From Candidatus Omnitrophota bacterium (GTDB taxonomy: Bacteria > Omnitrophota > Gorgyraeia > Velamenicoccales > Velamenicoccaceae), in contig DMEU01000029.1 of the NCBI GenBank assembly GCA_003451585.1, forward strand, positions 17,344 through 38,571: a DNA stretch of 21,228 nt, given 5' to 3'. Below the pieces are notes generated by a model. The model had not been told where the DNA came from. It searched no databases and saw only the letters and a list, made by a program, of their open reading frames with translations. This document shows positions 7,166-14,822 of this stretch, in pieces. The position numbers were made by a program, and so were the translations under genes. Numbering within the stretch: the first letter of the stretch is position 1; each line of letters begins with the position of its first letter.

Positions 7166-7169
7166 TATA

Positions 7170-8789
7170 ATGGGGCATGGCAATTTAAAGATTTTTATTA
7201 CCGTTCTTTTTTGTCTTTTTTCAACTGTATTTTCAGGGCCTTCTGTTTTATTGGCGCAAGGTAACGAAACAGCCGCGATAGAGCCCGTAGGAGGGGTTTC
7301 ATCGCAGAGCCCTGTTCCTGCCGCAACTGCGGAGGCTGCCCAGGGGTCCCAAGCGCAGCCAGCTGTTGTTGAAGAAGAAGCTAAGTTGCCGGAATTGATC
7401 ACGCTCGATTTTAAAGAAGCGGATATTCGCGATGTGTTGAAGGTGATCTCTTATAAAAGCGGAATGAATATCGTTGCGAGCCCCGAGGTCGCAGGCACCG
7501 TCAATGTGCGCATTACCGATGTGCCCTGGGAGAGGGCGTTAGACGTTATTTTAAAAACTTACGGCTATGCTTATGATAAGCAGGATAAGATCATAATGGT
7601 CGCGCCTTTGGAAAAATTGACCGCTCAGAGGAAGATGGAGCAGGACTTGGCCCAGGTCCAGCCTACGGTCACCGAGGTCGTGGAGCTTAAGTATATCGAC
7701 GCGGAAGATGCCAAGAAGGCCATCGAACCTCAGCTTTCTCCAAGAGGGCGCGTGACTATACTTGAAGTAACCGGCCAATCGGGGTGGGGTTTTGGCGGTT
7801 CTTTTAGAGAAAAGCGTATGCGCGGCACTGCGGTTACCAGCCGTTCGAAGACTTTGATCGTCTCAGATATTCCACCGGTCCTTGAAAAGATCACGGTAGT
7901 ACTTGAAAAAATAGACGTAAGGCCAAGGCTGATCATGATCGAGACGCGCCTTGTCGAAGTCAATAGGAATAAGCTTAAGGATTTTGGTTTTGATTACGCG
8001 ACAGGCGGCGCCGGATCAGCTACGAACCCGACAACTTCTCCTTTGACTGTAAATACAGAATCTGTCACAGACGACTTAAGCGCAGGCGGACGGTCTCTTG
8101 GCAACGTAGTCTCACCCGCGGTCTTCGGGCCACAGGCTTCTACCATAAACGCGGCTAATACCGGCTTACAGCTTGTTTTCCAGAAGCTTTCCGGTACAAG
8201 GTTCGAGGTCCTTCTTCACGCCTTGGAAGAAAACGTTATCACGAATACCCTTTCAGCTCCGAATATCATGACCCTTGATAACCAGGAAGCCACGATCCTT
8301 GTGGGCGAACAATTCCCTATAATAAATACGACTGTTTCAAGCGACTCGGCGAATACTGTTGGCGTATCGCTGGATGAATACAAGGATATAGGTATCCAGT
8401 TGAATGTTGTGCCTCAGGTTTCAGGCAAGGACCGCGACCACATCAATATGATAGTCCATCCGGCTGTGACCACCGCCGGCGCGCTGATCGAAAACAAGTA
8501 TCCGCGCATAACGACCCGTGAAGCCCAGACCCAGGTCTTGATCAAGAGCGGAGATACGATCATGATCGGCGGCCTGATCAAAGACGTGAAAAGTGAAAGT
8601 GTGCAGGGCATACCTTTTTTAAGAAAGATTCCTCTTCTCGGCAAAGTGTTCGAAAGAAAGACGTACGATACGGAAAAAGTCGAGCTGCTTATTTTTATCA
8701 CGGCGAGTATTGTTGATGATAAAAATCTGACCTCCGAACAATTGGCGAGCCTTGAGGAAAGGCTGAATCTGCGCCCTAAGCAGAAATGA
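7170..8789 (+). CDS. pilQ: Type IV pilus secretin PilQ
   Basis: A 539-residue outer-membrane secretin through which the pilus exits. There is a signal peptide (about 1-30, cut near LLAQ), then an Ala/Pro/Gln-rich linker (31-70). The STN/N0 domain (77-146) contains LDFKEADIRDVLKVIS and VNVRITDVPWERALDVIL. An N1-like domain (168-250) contains ELKYIDAEDAKKAI and RSKTLIVSD. The secretin core (about 340-515) contains NIMTLDNQEATILVGEQFPI, GIQLNVVPQV and GIPFLRKIPLLGKVFE, the conserved C-terminal secretin signature. No AMIN domains are present, so it is shorter than proteobacterial PilQ (about 700 residues). The start follows a GGGGGGA Shine-Dalgarno. It is the last gene before the terminator at 8862. 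Confidence 0.95.
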   Translation: MGHGNLKIFITVLFCLFSTVFSGPSVLLAQGNETAAIEPVGGVSSQSPVPAATAEAAQGSQAQPAVVEEEAKLPELITLDFKEADIRDVLKVISYKSGMNIVASPEVAGTVNVRITDVPWERALDVILKTYGYAYDKQDKIIMVAPLEKLTAQRKMEQDLAQVQPTVTEVVELKYIDAEDAKKAIEPQLSPRGRVTILEVTGQSGWGFGGSFREKRMRGTAVTSRSKTLIVSDIPPVLEKITVVLEKIDVRPRLIMIETRLVEVNRNKLKDFGFDYATGGAGSATNPTTSPLTVNTESVTDDLSAGGRSLGNVVSPAVFGPQASTINAANTGLQLVFQKLSGTRFEVLLHALEENVITNTLSAPNIMTLDNQEATILVGEQFPIINTTVSSDSANTVGVSLDEYKDIGIQLNVVPQVSGKDRDHINMIVHPAVTTAGALIENKYPRITTREAQTQVLIKSGDTIMIGGLIKDVKSESVQGIPFLRKIPLLGKVFERKTYDTEKVELLIFITASIVDDKNLTSEQLASLEERLNLRPKQK

Positions 8790-8861
8790 GTTTTTCCGCG
8801 GATAGACAGCGGGACATTTTGCGCAAGGGCAATAGATCTTAAATTGGGCTTACGACAAAAA

Positions 8862-8902
8862 AGCCTCCGCACTTTCTATTGACTGCGCGGAGGCTATTTT
8901 TT
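8862..8902 (+). terminator. Intrinsic terminator of the pil operon
   Basis: AGCCTCCGC (8862-8870) pairs perfectly with GCGGAGGCT (8887-8895), followed by A and TTTTTT (8897-8902). It lies 72 nt after the pilQ stop. The next gene starts only 14 nt beyond the T-run. I see nothing else in the gap 8790-8861. Confidence 0.88.
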
Positions 8903-8907
8903 ATAGG
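8879..8907 (+). promoter_or_regulatory. Possible promoter embedded in the terminator
   Basis: TTGACT (8879-8884) lies in the terminator loop. After a 17-nt spacer comes TATAGG (8902-8907), 4 of 6 to consensus. It would start RNA near 8914, so the next gene (ATG 8916) would be leaderless. TTGACT is also the -35 of two other promoters in this window. The fit is modest and could be chance. Confidence 0.3.
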
Positions 8908-8915
8908 TGGTTATA

Positions 8916-9215
8916 ATGGGGCAGTGTTATGATTTCGTATTTTCAAAAGACGCCGAGATGATCTACATATCTCATCTTGATCTAATGAGGCTTTTTTCTC
9001 GCGCGGCCCGCAGGGCAGGGCTGCCGGTCGAGTTGACAAAGGGGTTTAATCCTCATCATCAGATAAAATTAAAAAGAGCGCTCAAGCTCGGGCTGCCTTC
9101 TGAGCGTGAAGAGGGGCAGATCGTTTTAAGCAGTATTATGGACGAATGTGAACTTAAAGAAAAATGGCAAAAAGAACTGCCAAAAGGGGTTGAGATTTTG
9201 GAGGTAAAAAAGTGA
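8916..9215 (+). CDS. Short DUF2344 / radical-SAM-linked protein (TIGR03936-like)
   Basis: 99 residues. The sequence YDFVFSKDAEMIYISHLDLMRLFSRAARRAGLPVELTKGFNPHHQIKLKRALKLGLPSE matches the start of the radical-SAM-linked TIGR03936/DUF2344 family. That family usually follows or is fused to a radical SAM protein and lies upstream of rng and rplU. The usual protein is about 200 residues or more; this one stops after the PKGVEILEV segment, so only the N-terminal half is present. It is coupled to rng by a GTGA overlap (9212-9215). The start ATG 8916 has AGGTGG just upstream, better than the in-frame GTG at 8907 inside that site. No radical SAM partner is present in the window. Its molecular role is unknown to me; tRNA or ribosome-linked modification is suspected from context. 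Confidence 0.8.
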   Translation: MGQCYDFVFSKDAEMIYISHLDLMRLFSRAARRAGLPVELTKGFNPHHQIKLKRALKLGLPSEREEGQIVLSSIMDECELKEKWQKELPKGVEILEVKK

Positions 9216-10684
9216 AGAAAAAAGAGATTTTGATCAATTATGAACAGCAGGAAAGGCGCGTAGCTATCCTGGAAGACGGTAAGCTGGAAAATTATTTTGT
9301 CGAGCGCGCCAGGGAACGCACTACGGTTGGCAACATTTACAAAGGGCGCGTTGAGACGATAGTCCCATCGGTGGGCGCCGCCTTTGTAAATATCGGCTGG
9401 GAAAAGAACGGTTTTCTTTATTTGAACGATACGGCAAGCCTGGCCATGGAAGAGGAAGTGGAAGTGGGTAACGGCGGCGGCCGTAAGGCCGAGGCGCCGG
9501 TTTTAAAGGAAGGCCAGGAGCTCATGGTCCAGGTGACTAAAGAGCCCTTTGGGACAAAAGGCCCGCGTTTGACAACTCATATCAGCTTACCGGGTAGGTA
9601 TCTTGTCTTGATGCCTTTTGAAAAGCATTTTGGTATTTCAAAAAGGATAGACGACGAGGCAGAGCGTCGAAGATTGCGCTCTATCTTGGAGGAGTTGAAA
9701 GTCCCGGGCGGTATGGGGTTGATCATTAGGACTGTCGCCTGGGGCGCCACAGGCAAGGAGTTGCATCGTGATCTGGCCCTTTTATTGAGGCTTTGGGACA
9801 GCATCGAGAAGGCATCCAAGAAGAGGAACGCGCCATTTTTGATCTATGAGGATTACGACCTCGTGCTCCGTATGCTGCGCGATTATTTTAATGAAGAGAT
9901 AGGGACTATCTGGATAGATTCAAAAGAAGAGTTCAAGCGCGTCTTAAGGTTCGTCAAATCATACATGGGCCGCCTTGCCAATACCGTACTCTTTTACAGG
10001 GAAAAGACCCCTTTGTTCGAGAAAAAAGGCATAGAGAAGGATATCGAGCGCATCTATTCGAATAAGGTCTTTTTAAAGAGCGGAGCCTATGTCGTTATAG
10101 AGCCTACGGAAGGCCTTACTGTTATTGATGTTAATTCAGGGAAATTCCGCAGGAAGAACATATCCCAGGAGGAGATGGCGTTCGCTGTTAATTGCGAATC
10201 GGCGCGCGAGATAGCACGCCAGTTGAAACTGCGGGATGTGGGCGGTATAGTCGTGATAGATTTTATCGACATGATGGAAGAGAAACACCGCAGGGAGATG
10301 GTAAATTGTTTTAAATCAGCTTTGTCCAGCGACCGAGCCAAGACTGATATCCTTGGGCTCTCTAAGTTAGGCCTGGTCCAGATGACCCGCGAGAGGACCC
10401 ATCGCACTTTAGAGAGCATTTCTTACCAGGAGTGCCCGTATTGCCATGGAAAGGGGAAGGTCAAATCAGCCTTTTCTATTGCCGTAAGCGTGATGCGGGA
10501 CCTTAAGAACCACCTGGCTAATGCCAAGATACGCAAGGTTATGCTGGAAGTCCATCCGGATGTCGCCGCAAGCCTTAATAATGAAAATTTTCAGGCTCTG
10601 CGTAATATAGGCCGCAGGTTCGGCGCCCGTATCGAGGTAAAGGCGAACGATACTTTTCATATTGAGAAGGTGGTGATGTCGTAG
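9212..10684 (+). CDS. rng: Ribonuclease G/E family endoribonuclease
   Basis: 490 residues, the size of RNase G rather than RNase E, with no long C-terminal scaffold. It cleaves single-stranded, 5'-monophosphorylated RNA and processes 16S rRNA precursors. The N-terminal RNase-H-like part carries an embedded S1 domain (about 36-125; TVGNIYKGRVETIVPSVGAAFVNIG). The catalytic metal ligands are D306 in TVIDVNSGKF and D350 in VVIDFIDM, equivalent to E. coli RNase E D303 and D346. The zinc-link CPYC (408-411) is intact. The start is GTG at 9212, overlapping the previous stop. The neighbours (DUF2344, rplU) match the usual order in many phyla. Confidence 0.93.
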   Translation: MKKKEILINYEQQERRVAILEDGKLENYFVERARERTTVGNIYKGRVETIVPSVGAAFVNIGWEKNGFLYLNDTASLAMEEEVEVGNGGGRKAEAPVLKEGQELMVQVTKEPFGTKGPRLTTHISLPGRYLVLMPFEKHFGISKRIDDEAERRRLRSILEELKVPGGMGLIIRTVAWGATGKELHRDLALLLRLWDSIEKASKKRNAPFLIYEDYDLVLRMLRDYFNEEIGTIWIDSKEEFKRVLRFVKSYMGRLANTVLFYREKTPLFEKKGIEKDIERIYSNKVFLKSGAYVVIEPTEGLTVIDVNSGKFRRKNISQEEMAFAVNCESAREIARQLKLRDVGGIVVIDFIDMMEEKHRREMVNCFKSALSSDRAKTDILGLSKLGLVQMTRERTHRTLESISYQECPYCHGKGKVKSAFSIAVSVMRDLKNHLANAKIRKVMLEVHPDVAASLNNENFQALRNIGRRFGARIEVKANDTFHIEKVVMS

Positions 10685-10701
10685 GCCCGGGCATGAAAAG
10701 A

Positions 10702-10730
10702 TTGACTGGGTTTTTAGGCTGTGTTATATT
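10702..10730 (+). promoter_or_regulatory. Sigma70-type promoter for rplU
   Basis: TTGACT (10702-10707), a 17-nt spacer and TATATT (10725-10730), each 5 of 6 to consensus. The start would be near 10737, leaving a leader of about 47 nt with an AGGGGG Shine-Dalgarno (10771-10776). It sits in the 99-nt gap after rng and would let ribosomal protein expression exceed that of rng. Confidence 0.65.
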
Positions 10731-10783
10731 AAACACCCTATATTTAGGAAAAATTCGTTTATCAAAGAGAAGGGGGCAAATTA

Positions 10784-11092
10784 ATGTATGCGATCATTGA
10801 CGTAGGCGGCAAACAGGAGAAGGTCACGGTCGGCGACTGTATCACCATAGACCGTATATCCAATAAGAAGGATGTGACGTTTAGCAATGTTTTTTTAGTG
10901 AGCGACGGAGAAAAGGTCGAGGTGGGCACACCTTATGTTAAGGGAGCTAAGGTCTTAGCCGCTGTATTGGAGCAGACAAGAGGGCCGAAGGTCATTTCTT
11001 TTAAATACCGCAGGAGAAAAAGCTCAAGAGAAAAGATCGGCCACAGGCAGGACTTGACGCGCGTGAAGATAACAGATATCGCGTTAGCATAA
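10784..11092 (+). CDS. rplU: Ribosomal protein L21 (bL21)
   Basis: 102 residues, full length for bL21, a 50S subunit protein binding 23S rRNA and contacting L20. MYAIIDVGGKQEKVTVGD at the start and FKYRRRKSSREKIGHRQDLTRVKI at the end are the defining conserved segments. It has its own promoter and a good Shine-Dalgarno. In most bacteria rpmA (bL27) follows directly; here obgE follows after 50 nt with no rpmA. Confidence 0.97.
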   Translation: MYAIIDVGGKQEKVTVGDCITIDRISNKKDVTFSNVFLVSDGEKVEVGTPYVKGAKVLAAVLEQTRGPKVISFKYRRRKSSREKIGHRQDLTRVKITDIALA

Positions 11093-11097
11093 TATTG

Positions 11098-11112
11098 TCC
11101 GCCGCAGGCGGA
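11098..11112. repeat. Short GC palindrome in the rplU-obgE gap
   Basis: TCCGCC, loop GCA, GGCGGA: a perfect 6-bp stem just after the rplU stop. No T-run follows, so it is not a clear terminator. It lies exactly where rpmA would be expected. A weak promoter-like pair (TTGTCC 11095-11100, TAGAAT 11119-11124, 18-nt spacer) brackets it and may serve obgE. Confidence 0.45.
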
Positions 11113-11142
11113 TTTCGCTAGAATGTCATATTAAGGTGCTCT

Positions 11143-12114
11143 ATGTTTATTGATAGCGCCAAGATCCATGTTAAGGCCGGCAGCGGAGGAAATGGCTGCA
11201 ATAGCTATTTCCGCGATACACGCGTAGAGCATGGGAAGCCTAACGGCGGAGACGGGGGTGACGGCGGTAACGTGATAATGCTCGCCGATCCTTCCATTTA
11301 TACACTCCTGGATTTTCAATACCAGCGCCATTTTAATGCCGAAAGCGGAAATAACGGCTCCAGCAATGATAAATCTGGGGCAAGGGGTAGGGACCGTATT
11401 ATACGTGTCCCAGTGGGAACGGTAGTCATTGACTTGTCCACTGGTTGCCTTATAAGGGACATGGACGCGTCCGAGACAGAGGTTGTTGTAGCACAGGGCG
11501 GCCATGGCGGTCAAGGCAACAGCCGAAAGCGCGAGGCTGAAGCAGGCAAACCTGGAGAAGAGCGCGAGCTGGAGCTCAACCTTAAGCTCATAGCGGATGT
11601 GGGTATAGTGGGTTTCCCTAATGCCGGGAAATCAACGCTCATTTCTAAGATTTCAAACGCCACGCCCAAGATAGCAAGCTATCCGTTTACGACAAAGGCG
11701 CCTACATTAGGCGTTGTTCGCCGGGAGGATGAGGATTCTGAGTTCATTATTGCAGATATCCCGGGCTTGATACAAGGCGCACACCTGGGCCGAGGCCTTG
11801 GCGATAAGTTCTTAAAACACGTTGAACGCACGAAGATACTGATCCATCTTATAGATATGGCCGGAGTAGACGGCCGCGACCCTTGCCAGGATTATCAGGT
11901 CATTAATTCCGAATTGAAGTCTTTTTCAAAAGACCTGGCGAAAAAAAAGCAGATCCTTGTGGCCAATAAGATGGATCTGGATGCGGCGAAAGAGCATATC
12001 AAGATCTTCAAAAAACGTTTCAAAAGGAAGATCTTTGAGGTCTCAGCGTTGGAGGCAAAGGGACTGGAGGCATTGCTTGAAGAGATCACAAAAAACTTTA
12101 AGAATAGTCGTTAA
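11143..12114 (+). CDS. obgE: Obg-family GTPase ObgE/CgtA
   Basis: A 323-residue GTPase of 50S assembly and stringent-response control. The glycine-rich Obg fold (1-155) shows repeated GG steps, including GSGGNGCNSYFR, GGDGGDGGNV and GGHGGQGN. The G domain has G1 GFPNAGKST (157-165), switch I PFTTKAPTLG (181-190), G3 DIPGLIQGA (205-213), G4 NKMD (275-278) and G5 SAL (301-303). It ends right after the G domain, so it lacks the C-terminal OCT/TGS-type extensions of some lineages. An AAGGTG Shine-Dalgarno precedes ATG 11143. Its last 38 nt overlap the predicted proB start. Confidence 0.96.
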   Translation: MFIDSAKIHVKAGSGGNGCNSYFRDTRVEHGKPNGGDGGDGGNVIMLADPSIYTLLDFQYQRHFNAESGNNGSSNDKSGARGRDRIIRVPVGTVVIDLSTGCLIRDMDASETEVVVAQGGHGGQGNSRKREAEAGKPGEERELELNLKLIADVGIVGFPNAGKSTLISKISNATPKIASYPFTTKAPTLGVVRREDEDSEFIIADIPGLIQGAHLGRGLGDKFLKHVERTKILIHLIDMAGVDGRDPCQDYQVINSELKSFSKDLAKKKQILVANKMDLDAAKEHIKIFKKRFKRKIFEVSALEAKGLEALLEEITKNFKNSR

Positions 12115-12880
12115 GGTCGGCTCAAGTGTTTTGACCGGCGGTAAGGCCTCTATCATCAAGGAGAACCTGAGCCGCATTGTCAGGCATATCGCCGGTTTCA
12201 TCGAAGGCGGCTATGACGTGATCCTTGTGACCTCCGGTGCTATCGCAAGCGGCTTGTCCGTCCTGGGGCTGAAAAAAAGGCCGACGGAGCTTTCGGAATT
12301 GCAGGCGGCGGCAGCCGTTGGACAGAATATCCTTATGCATAATTACATCATGGAATTCGATAAGTACCATCTTAAGTGTGCGCAGATACTTTTGACCAAA
12401 GATGATTTTCGCGACCGCAAAAAGTTCTTACGAAATACCTTAGACACCCTGCAGAAGCATAAGGTCATTGCCGTTATCAATGAGAATGATTCCGTTTCCG
12501 TCGATGAGATCAAGTTCGGGGACAACGATATCCTTTCTGCGCACGTGGCTGTGCTGGCTGAGGCCGATGGCCTATTGATCTTAAGCGACATAGGCGGCCT
12601 ATTCGAGGATTTTGATCCTGCGACCAAGACCGGAACGCTGATCGAACAGGTCGAGAAGATAGACCATAAGATCGAGAGGCTTGCCTGCGGCACGGATAAT
12701 ATGTCCTGTGTCGGAGGTATGTCTTCCAAGATAGAAGCCGCTAAGATCTCTACCCGCGAAGGGATCCCGGTAATTTTGGCTAATGGCCTAAAAGAAGATC
12801 TTAAGGTGGATTTTTCTCCTATTGGAAATGCCGTCAGGCACCGTATCGACGGTACGCTCTTTCTGGCGGGTAAAAAATGA
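12077..12880 (+). CDS. proB: Glutamate 5-kinase ProB (no PUA domain)
   Basis: It phosphorylates glutamate with ATP, the first step of proline synthesis. Motifs are RIVVKVGSSVLTGG (substrate/ATP loop), VTSGAIASGL, VINENDSVSV with FGDNDILSAHVA (glutamate site), SDIGGLFEDFDP (nucleotide) and GGMSSKIEAAKIS. The open frame runs far back inside obgE. The first start that fits the family is TTG at 12077, giving MKRSQKTLRIVVKVGSS. A GGAGG (12066-12070) lies 6 nt before it. No ATG or GTG lies closer to the conserved core. At 267 residues it is a kinase-only form without the C-terminal PUA domain of E. coli ProB (367 residues). The stop overlaps proA by ATGA. Confidence 0.92.
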   Translation: MKRSQKTLRIVVKVGSSVLTGGKASIIKENLSRIVRHIAGFIEGGYDVILVTSGAIASGLSVLGLKKRPTELSELQAAAAVGQNILMHNYIMEFDKYHLKCAQILLTKDDFRDRKKFLRNTLDTLQKHKVIAVINENDSVSVDEIKFGDNDILSAHVAVLAEADGLLILSDIGGLFEDFDPATKTGTLIEQVEKIDHKIERLACGTDNMSCVGGMSSKIEAAKISTREGIPVILANGLKEDLKVDFSPIGNAVRHRIDGTLFLAGKK

Positions 12881-14154
12881 AGAAGATGGATAAAAACACT
12901 TTATTTAAAAAATTGAACAAGGCAGCGCTTGATGCCAGGAAGGCATCGCGTATTTTGGCGGCTAAGTCCTCTAAAGAGAAGGATGCGCTTCTTACGGACA
13001 TGGCGGACGCGCTTCTTTATGATAAGGGCCGTATACTTGCCGCGAACGCGCGGGACCTGAAAAATGCGCGAAAGAATGGACTGACCGGAGCTTTCTTAGA
13101 GCGCCTATCATTGAATGATATGCGTATAGATGAGATGGCGCTTTCCCTCAGGGAGATCGCCAAACTTGATGACCCTGTTGGAAAAGTGACACATTCCTGG
13201 ATGAGGCCGAACGGGTTGGTGATATCTAAGGTGCGGGTCCCCATCGGTGTCATCCTCATAATCTATGAATCACGGCCGAATGTTACAAGCGATTGTATCG
13301 GTCTGTGTCTGAAATCCGGTAATGCCGTTATCTTGCGTGGTGGCAGTGATGCCATCCGTTCCAATACCGCTATTTATTCTGTTTTGGAAAATGTTCTTTT
13401 ATCTCGCGGCCTGCCTAAGGGCGTTGTCACGCTTGTTACGACAACGGACAGAAAGGCTGTGGATGTCCTGCTTTCTTTAGATGAGCATATCGATCTCGTC
13501 ATGCCCCGGGGCGGCGAATCGTTGATCCGTGAAGTGCGGGATAAGTCCAAGATCCCGGTCATCAAGCATTACAAAGGTGTTTGTCATGTTTATGTTGATG
13601 ATACCGCTGATTTTGCCATGGCCCAGCGCATTATTTTAAATGCTAAGGTCCAGCGTCCGTCCGTCTGCAATGCCGTGGAGACTTTGCTTGTTCACGAGAA
13701 GATAGCTAAAGATTTTCTTCCTACTATGATCGAGGCCTTGGCAGACGCCGGTTGTGAAATACGCGCAGACGCCGCTACGCGAAAGATCGTTGGCGGCCTG
13801 AAAGCCGCGGCAGAGGAGGATTGGTACAGTGAATATCTGGACTTGATCCTCTCCGTTAAGGTCGTAGGTGGCGTGGATGCGGCTATCGAGCATATCAATC
13901 ATTATGGTTCCAATCATTCCGATACTATCGTGACGCAGGACCAGGCACGGGCCGATAAGTTCTTACAGCAGGTCGATTCCGCATGTGTTTATGTTAATGC
14001 CTCGACGCGTTTTACCGACGGTTACCAGTTCGGTTTCGGCGCAGAGATCGGCATCTCGACCGATAAGCTCCACGCGCGAGGGCCGATGGGCTTGGAAGAA
14101 TTGACTACGTATAAGTATGTTATCAGAGGAAACGGACAGATAAGGGAAGGATAA
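12877..14154 (+). CDS. proA: Gamma-glutamyl phosphate reductase ProA
   Basis: 425 residues of the aldehyde dehydrogenase superfamily. It reduces glutamyl-5-phosphate with NADPH to the semialdehyde, directly after ProB. Visible motifs are VRVPIGVILIIYESRPNVTSD (120-139), ILRGGSDAIRSN, DLVMPRGGESL, and the catalytic cysteine C264 in QRPSVCNAVETLLVH. The C-terminal FTDGYQFGFGAEIGISTDKLHARGPMGLEELTTYKYVIRG is a strong family signature. It starts at ATG 12877 in an overlap with proB. The stop TAA (14152-14154) runs into the repeat element at 14153. Confidence 0.97.
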   Translation: MKKMDKNTLFKKLNKAALDARKASRILAAKSSKEKDALLTDMADALLYDKGRILAANARDLKNARKNGLTGAFLERLSLNDMRIDEMALSLREIAKLDDPVGKVTHSWMRPNGLVISKVRVPIGVILIIYESRPNVTSDCIGLCLKSGNAVILRGGSDAIRSNTAIYSVLENVLLSRGLPKGVVTLVTTTDRKAVDVLLSLDEHIDLVMPRGGESLIREVRDKSKIPVIKHYKGVCHVYVDDTADFAMAQRIILNAKVQRPSVCNAVETLLVHEKIAKDFLPTMIEALADAGCEIRADAATRKIVGGLKAAAEEDWYSEYLDLILSVKVVGGVDAAIEHINHYGSNHSDTIVTQDQARADKFLQQVDSACVYVNASTRFTDGYQFGFGAEIGISTDKLHARGPMGLEELTTYKYVIRGNGQIREG

Positions 14155-14241
14155 TTAAGAATTAAAAATGAAGAATGGAGAATAGAGCGTTGAAAAACGT
14201 AATCTCTTTGATTTTTCATTCTTAATTCTTAATTTTTAATT
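14153..14241. repeat. Inverted heptad-array element A (proA-nadD gap)
   Basis: The left arm (14153-14187) is five consecutive 7-mers of the form AATNRAR: AATTAAG, AATTAAA, AATGAAG and two diverged copies. The right arm (14204-14238) is five 7-mers on the other strand with the same word. The outer 25 nt (14153-14177 and 14217-14241) match as an inverted repeat with 3 mismatches. The middle contains CGTT-GAAA-AACG. The whole could fold into one long hairpin. It fills the 98-nt gap from the proA stop to 11 nt before the nadD ATG. No T-run terminator is seen. Compare elements at 14818 and 19348. Confidence 0.8.
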
Positions 14242-14252
14242 GATTTTAAGCT

Positions 14253-14822
14253 ATGAAGATCGGCATTCTCGGAGGAACATTTAATCCCATCCATTACGGC
14301 CACTTGATCTTAGGTGAGCAGGTGAGGGGGCAGTTGGAGTTGGATAAAGTCATATATGTCCCCTCTTTTTTACCTCCTCATAAAAGCGATAAAGATGTCA
14401 TTTCAGGAAGGCACCGCCTTAAGATGGCGGAATTGGCTGTAAAATATAATTCGCATTTCAGTGTTTCAGACATCGAGATAAGGCGAAGAGGCAAGTCTTA
14501 TACCGTAGATACGTTAAGGGAGGTAAAGAAACAGTATCCATCTGCCGAATTGTTCTTTATTTGCGGCTCTGATCTTGTCGCTGAGATCCCTACATGGAAA
14601 AATGTAGCGGATATTTATAAGATTGCAAAGTTCGTCCTGGCCAAGCGCCCTGGTTTCGGCAAGCGTTTAAGCGGTAAGAATTTTTTAAAGATCGATGTGG
14701 CGCAGGTCGATATCTCTTCCTCGTTGATCCGTAAACTCGTGCATGATGGCAGGTCTATTCTTTATTTGACGCCGTATAGCGTAGTAAAATATATTGAGAA
14801 GTATAAATTATATTGTAGCTGA
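14253..14822 (+). CDS. nadD: Nicotinate-nucleotide adenylyltransferase NadD
   Basis: It transfers AMP from ATP to nicotinate mononucleotide in NAD synthesis. 189 residues, normal length. The nucleotidyltransferase signature GILGGTFNPIHYGH has the HxGH site at 14-17. VPSFLPPHK (36-43), ICGSD (103-107) and ISSSLIRK (154-161, the ISSTxIR motif) are all present. It often follows proA in many genomes, as here. No Shine-Dalgarno is visible before ATG 14253, since the sequence between element A and the start is AT-rich. rsfS, the usual next gene, is missing; rpe follows instead. Confidence 0.95.
   Translation: MKIGILGGTFNPIHYGHLILGEQVRGQLELDKVIYVPSFLPPHKSDKDVISGRHRLKMAELAVKYNSHFSVSDIEIRRRGKSYTVDTLREVKKQYPSAELFFICGSDLVAEIPTWKNVADIYKIAKFVLAKRPGFGKRLSGKNFLKIDVAQVDISSSLIRKLVHDGRSILYLTPYSVVKYIEKYKLYCS

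Noticed and set aside
6674..7402. 242-codon open frame on the - strand
   Set aside because: It lies opposite the end of pilO, all of pilP and the start of pilQ, has no family features, and its composition follows from the sense strand.
8790..8861. Small RNA or gene between pilQ and the terminator
   Set aside because: No promoter, no ribosome site and no convincing fold were seen. It is treated as a 3' untranslated region.
11098..11112. Terminator after rplU
   Set aside because: The stem is only 6 bp with a 3-nt loop and no T-run follows.
11957..12076. Upstream ATG of the proB frame
   Set aside because: It lies deep inside the obgE G domain and would add 40 basic, Trp-rich residues unlike ProB. 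The TTG at 12077 with GGAGG fits better.
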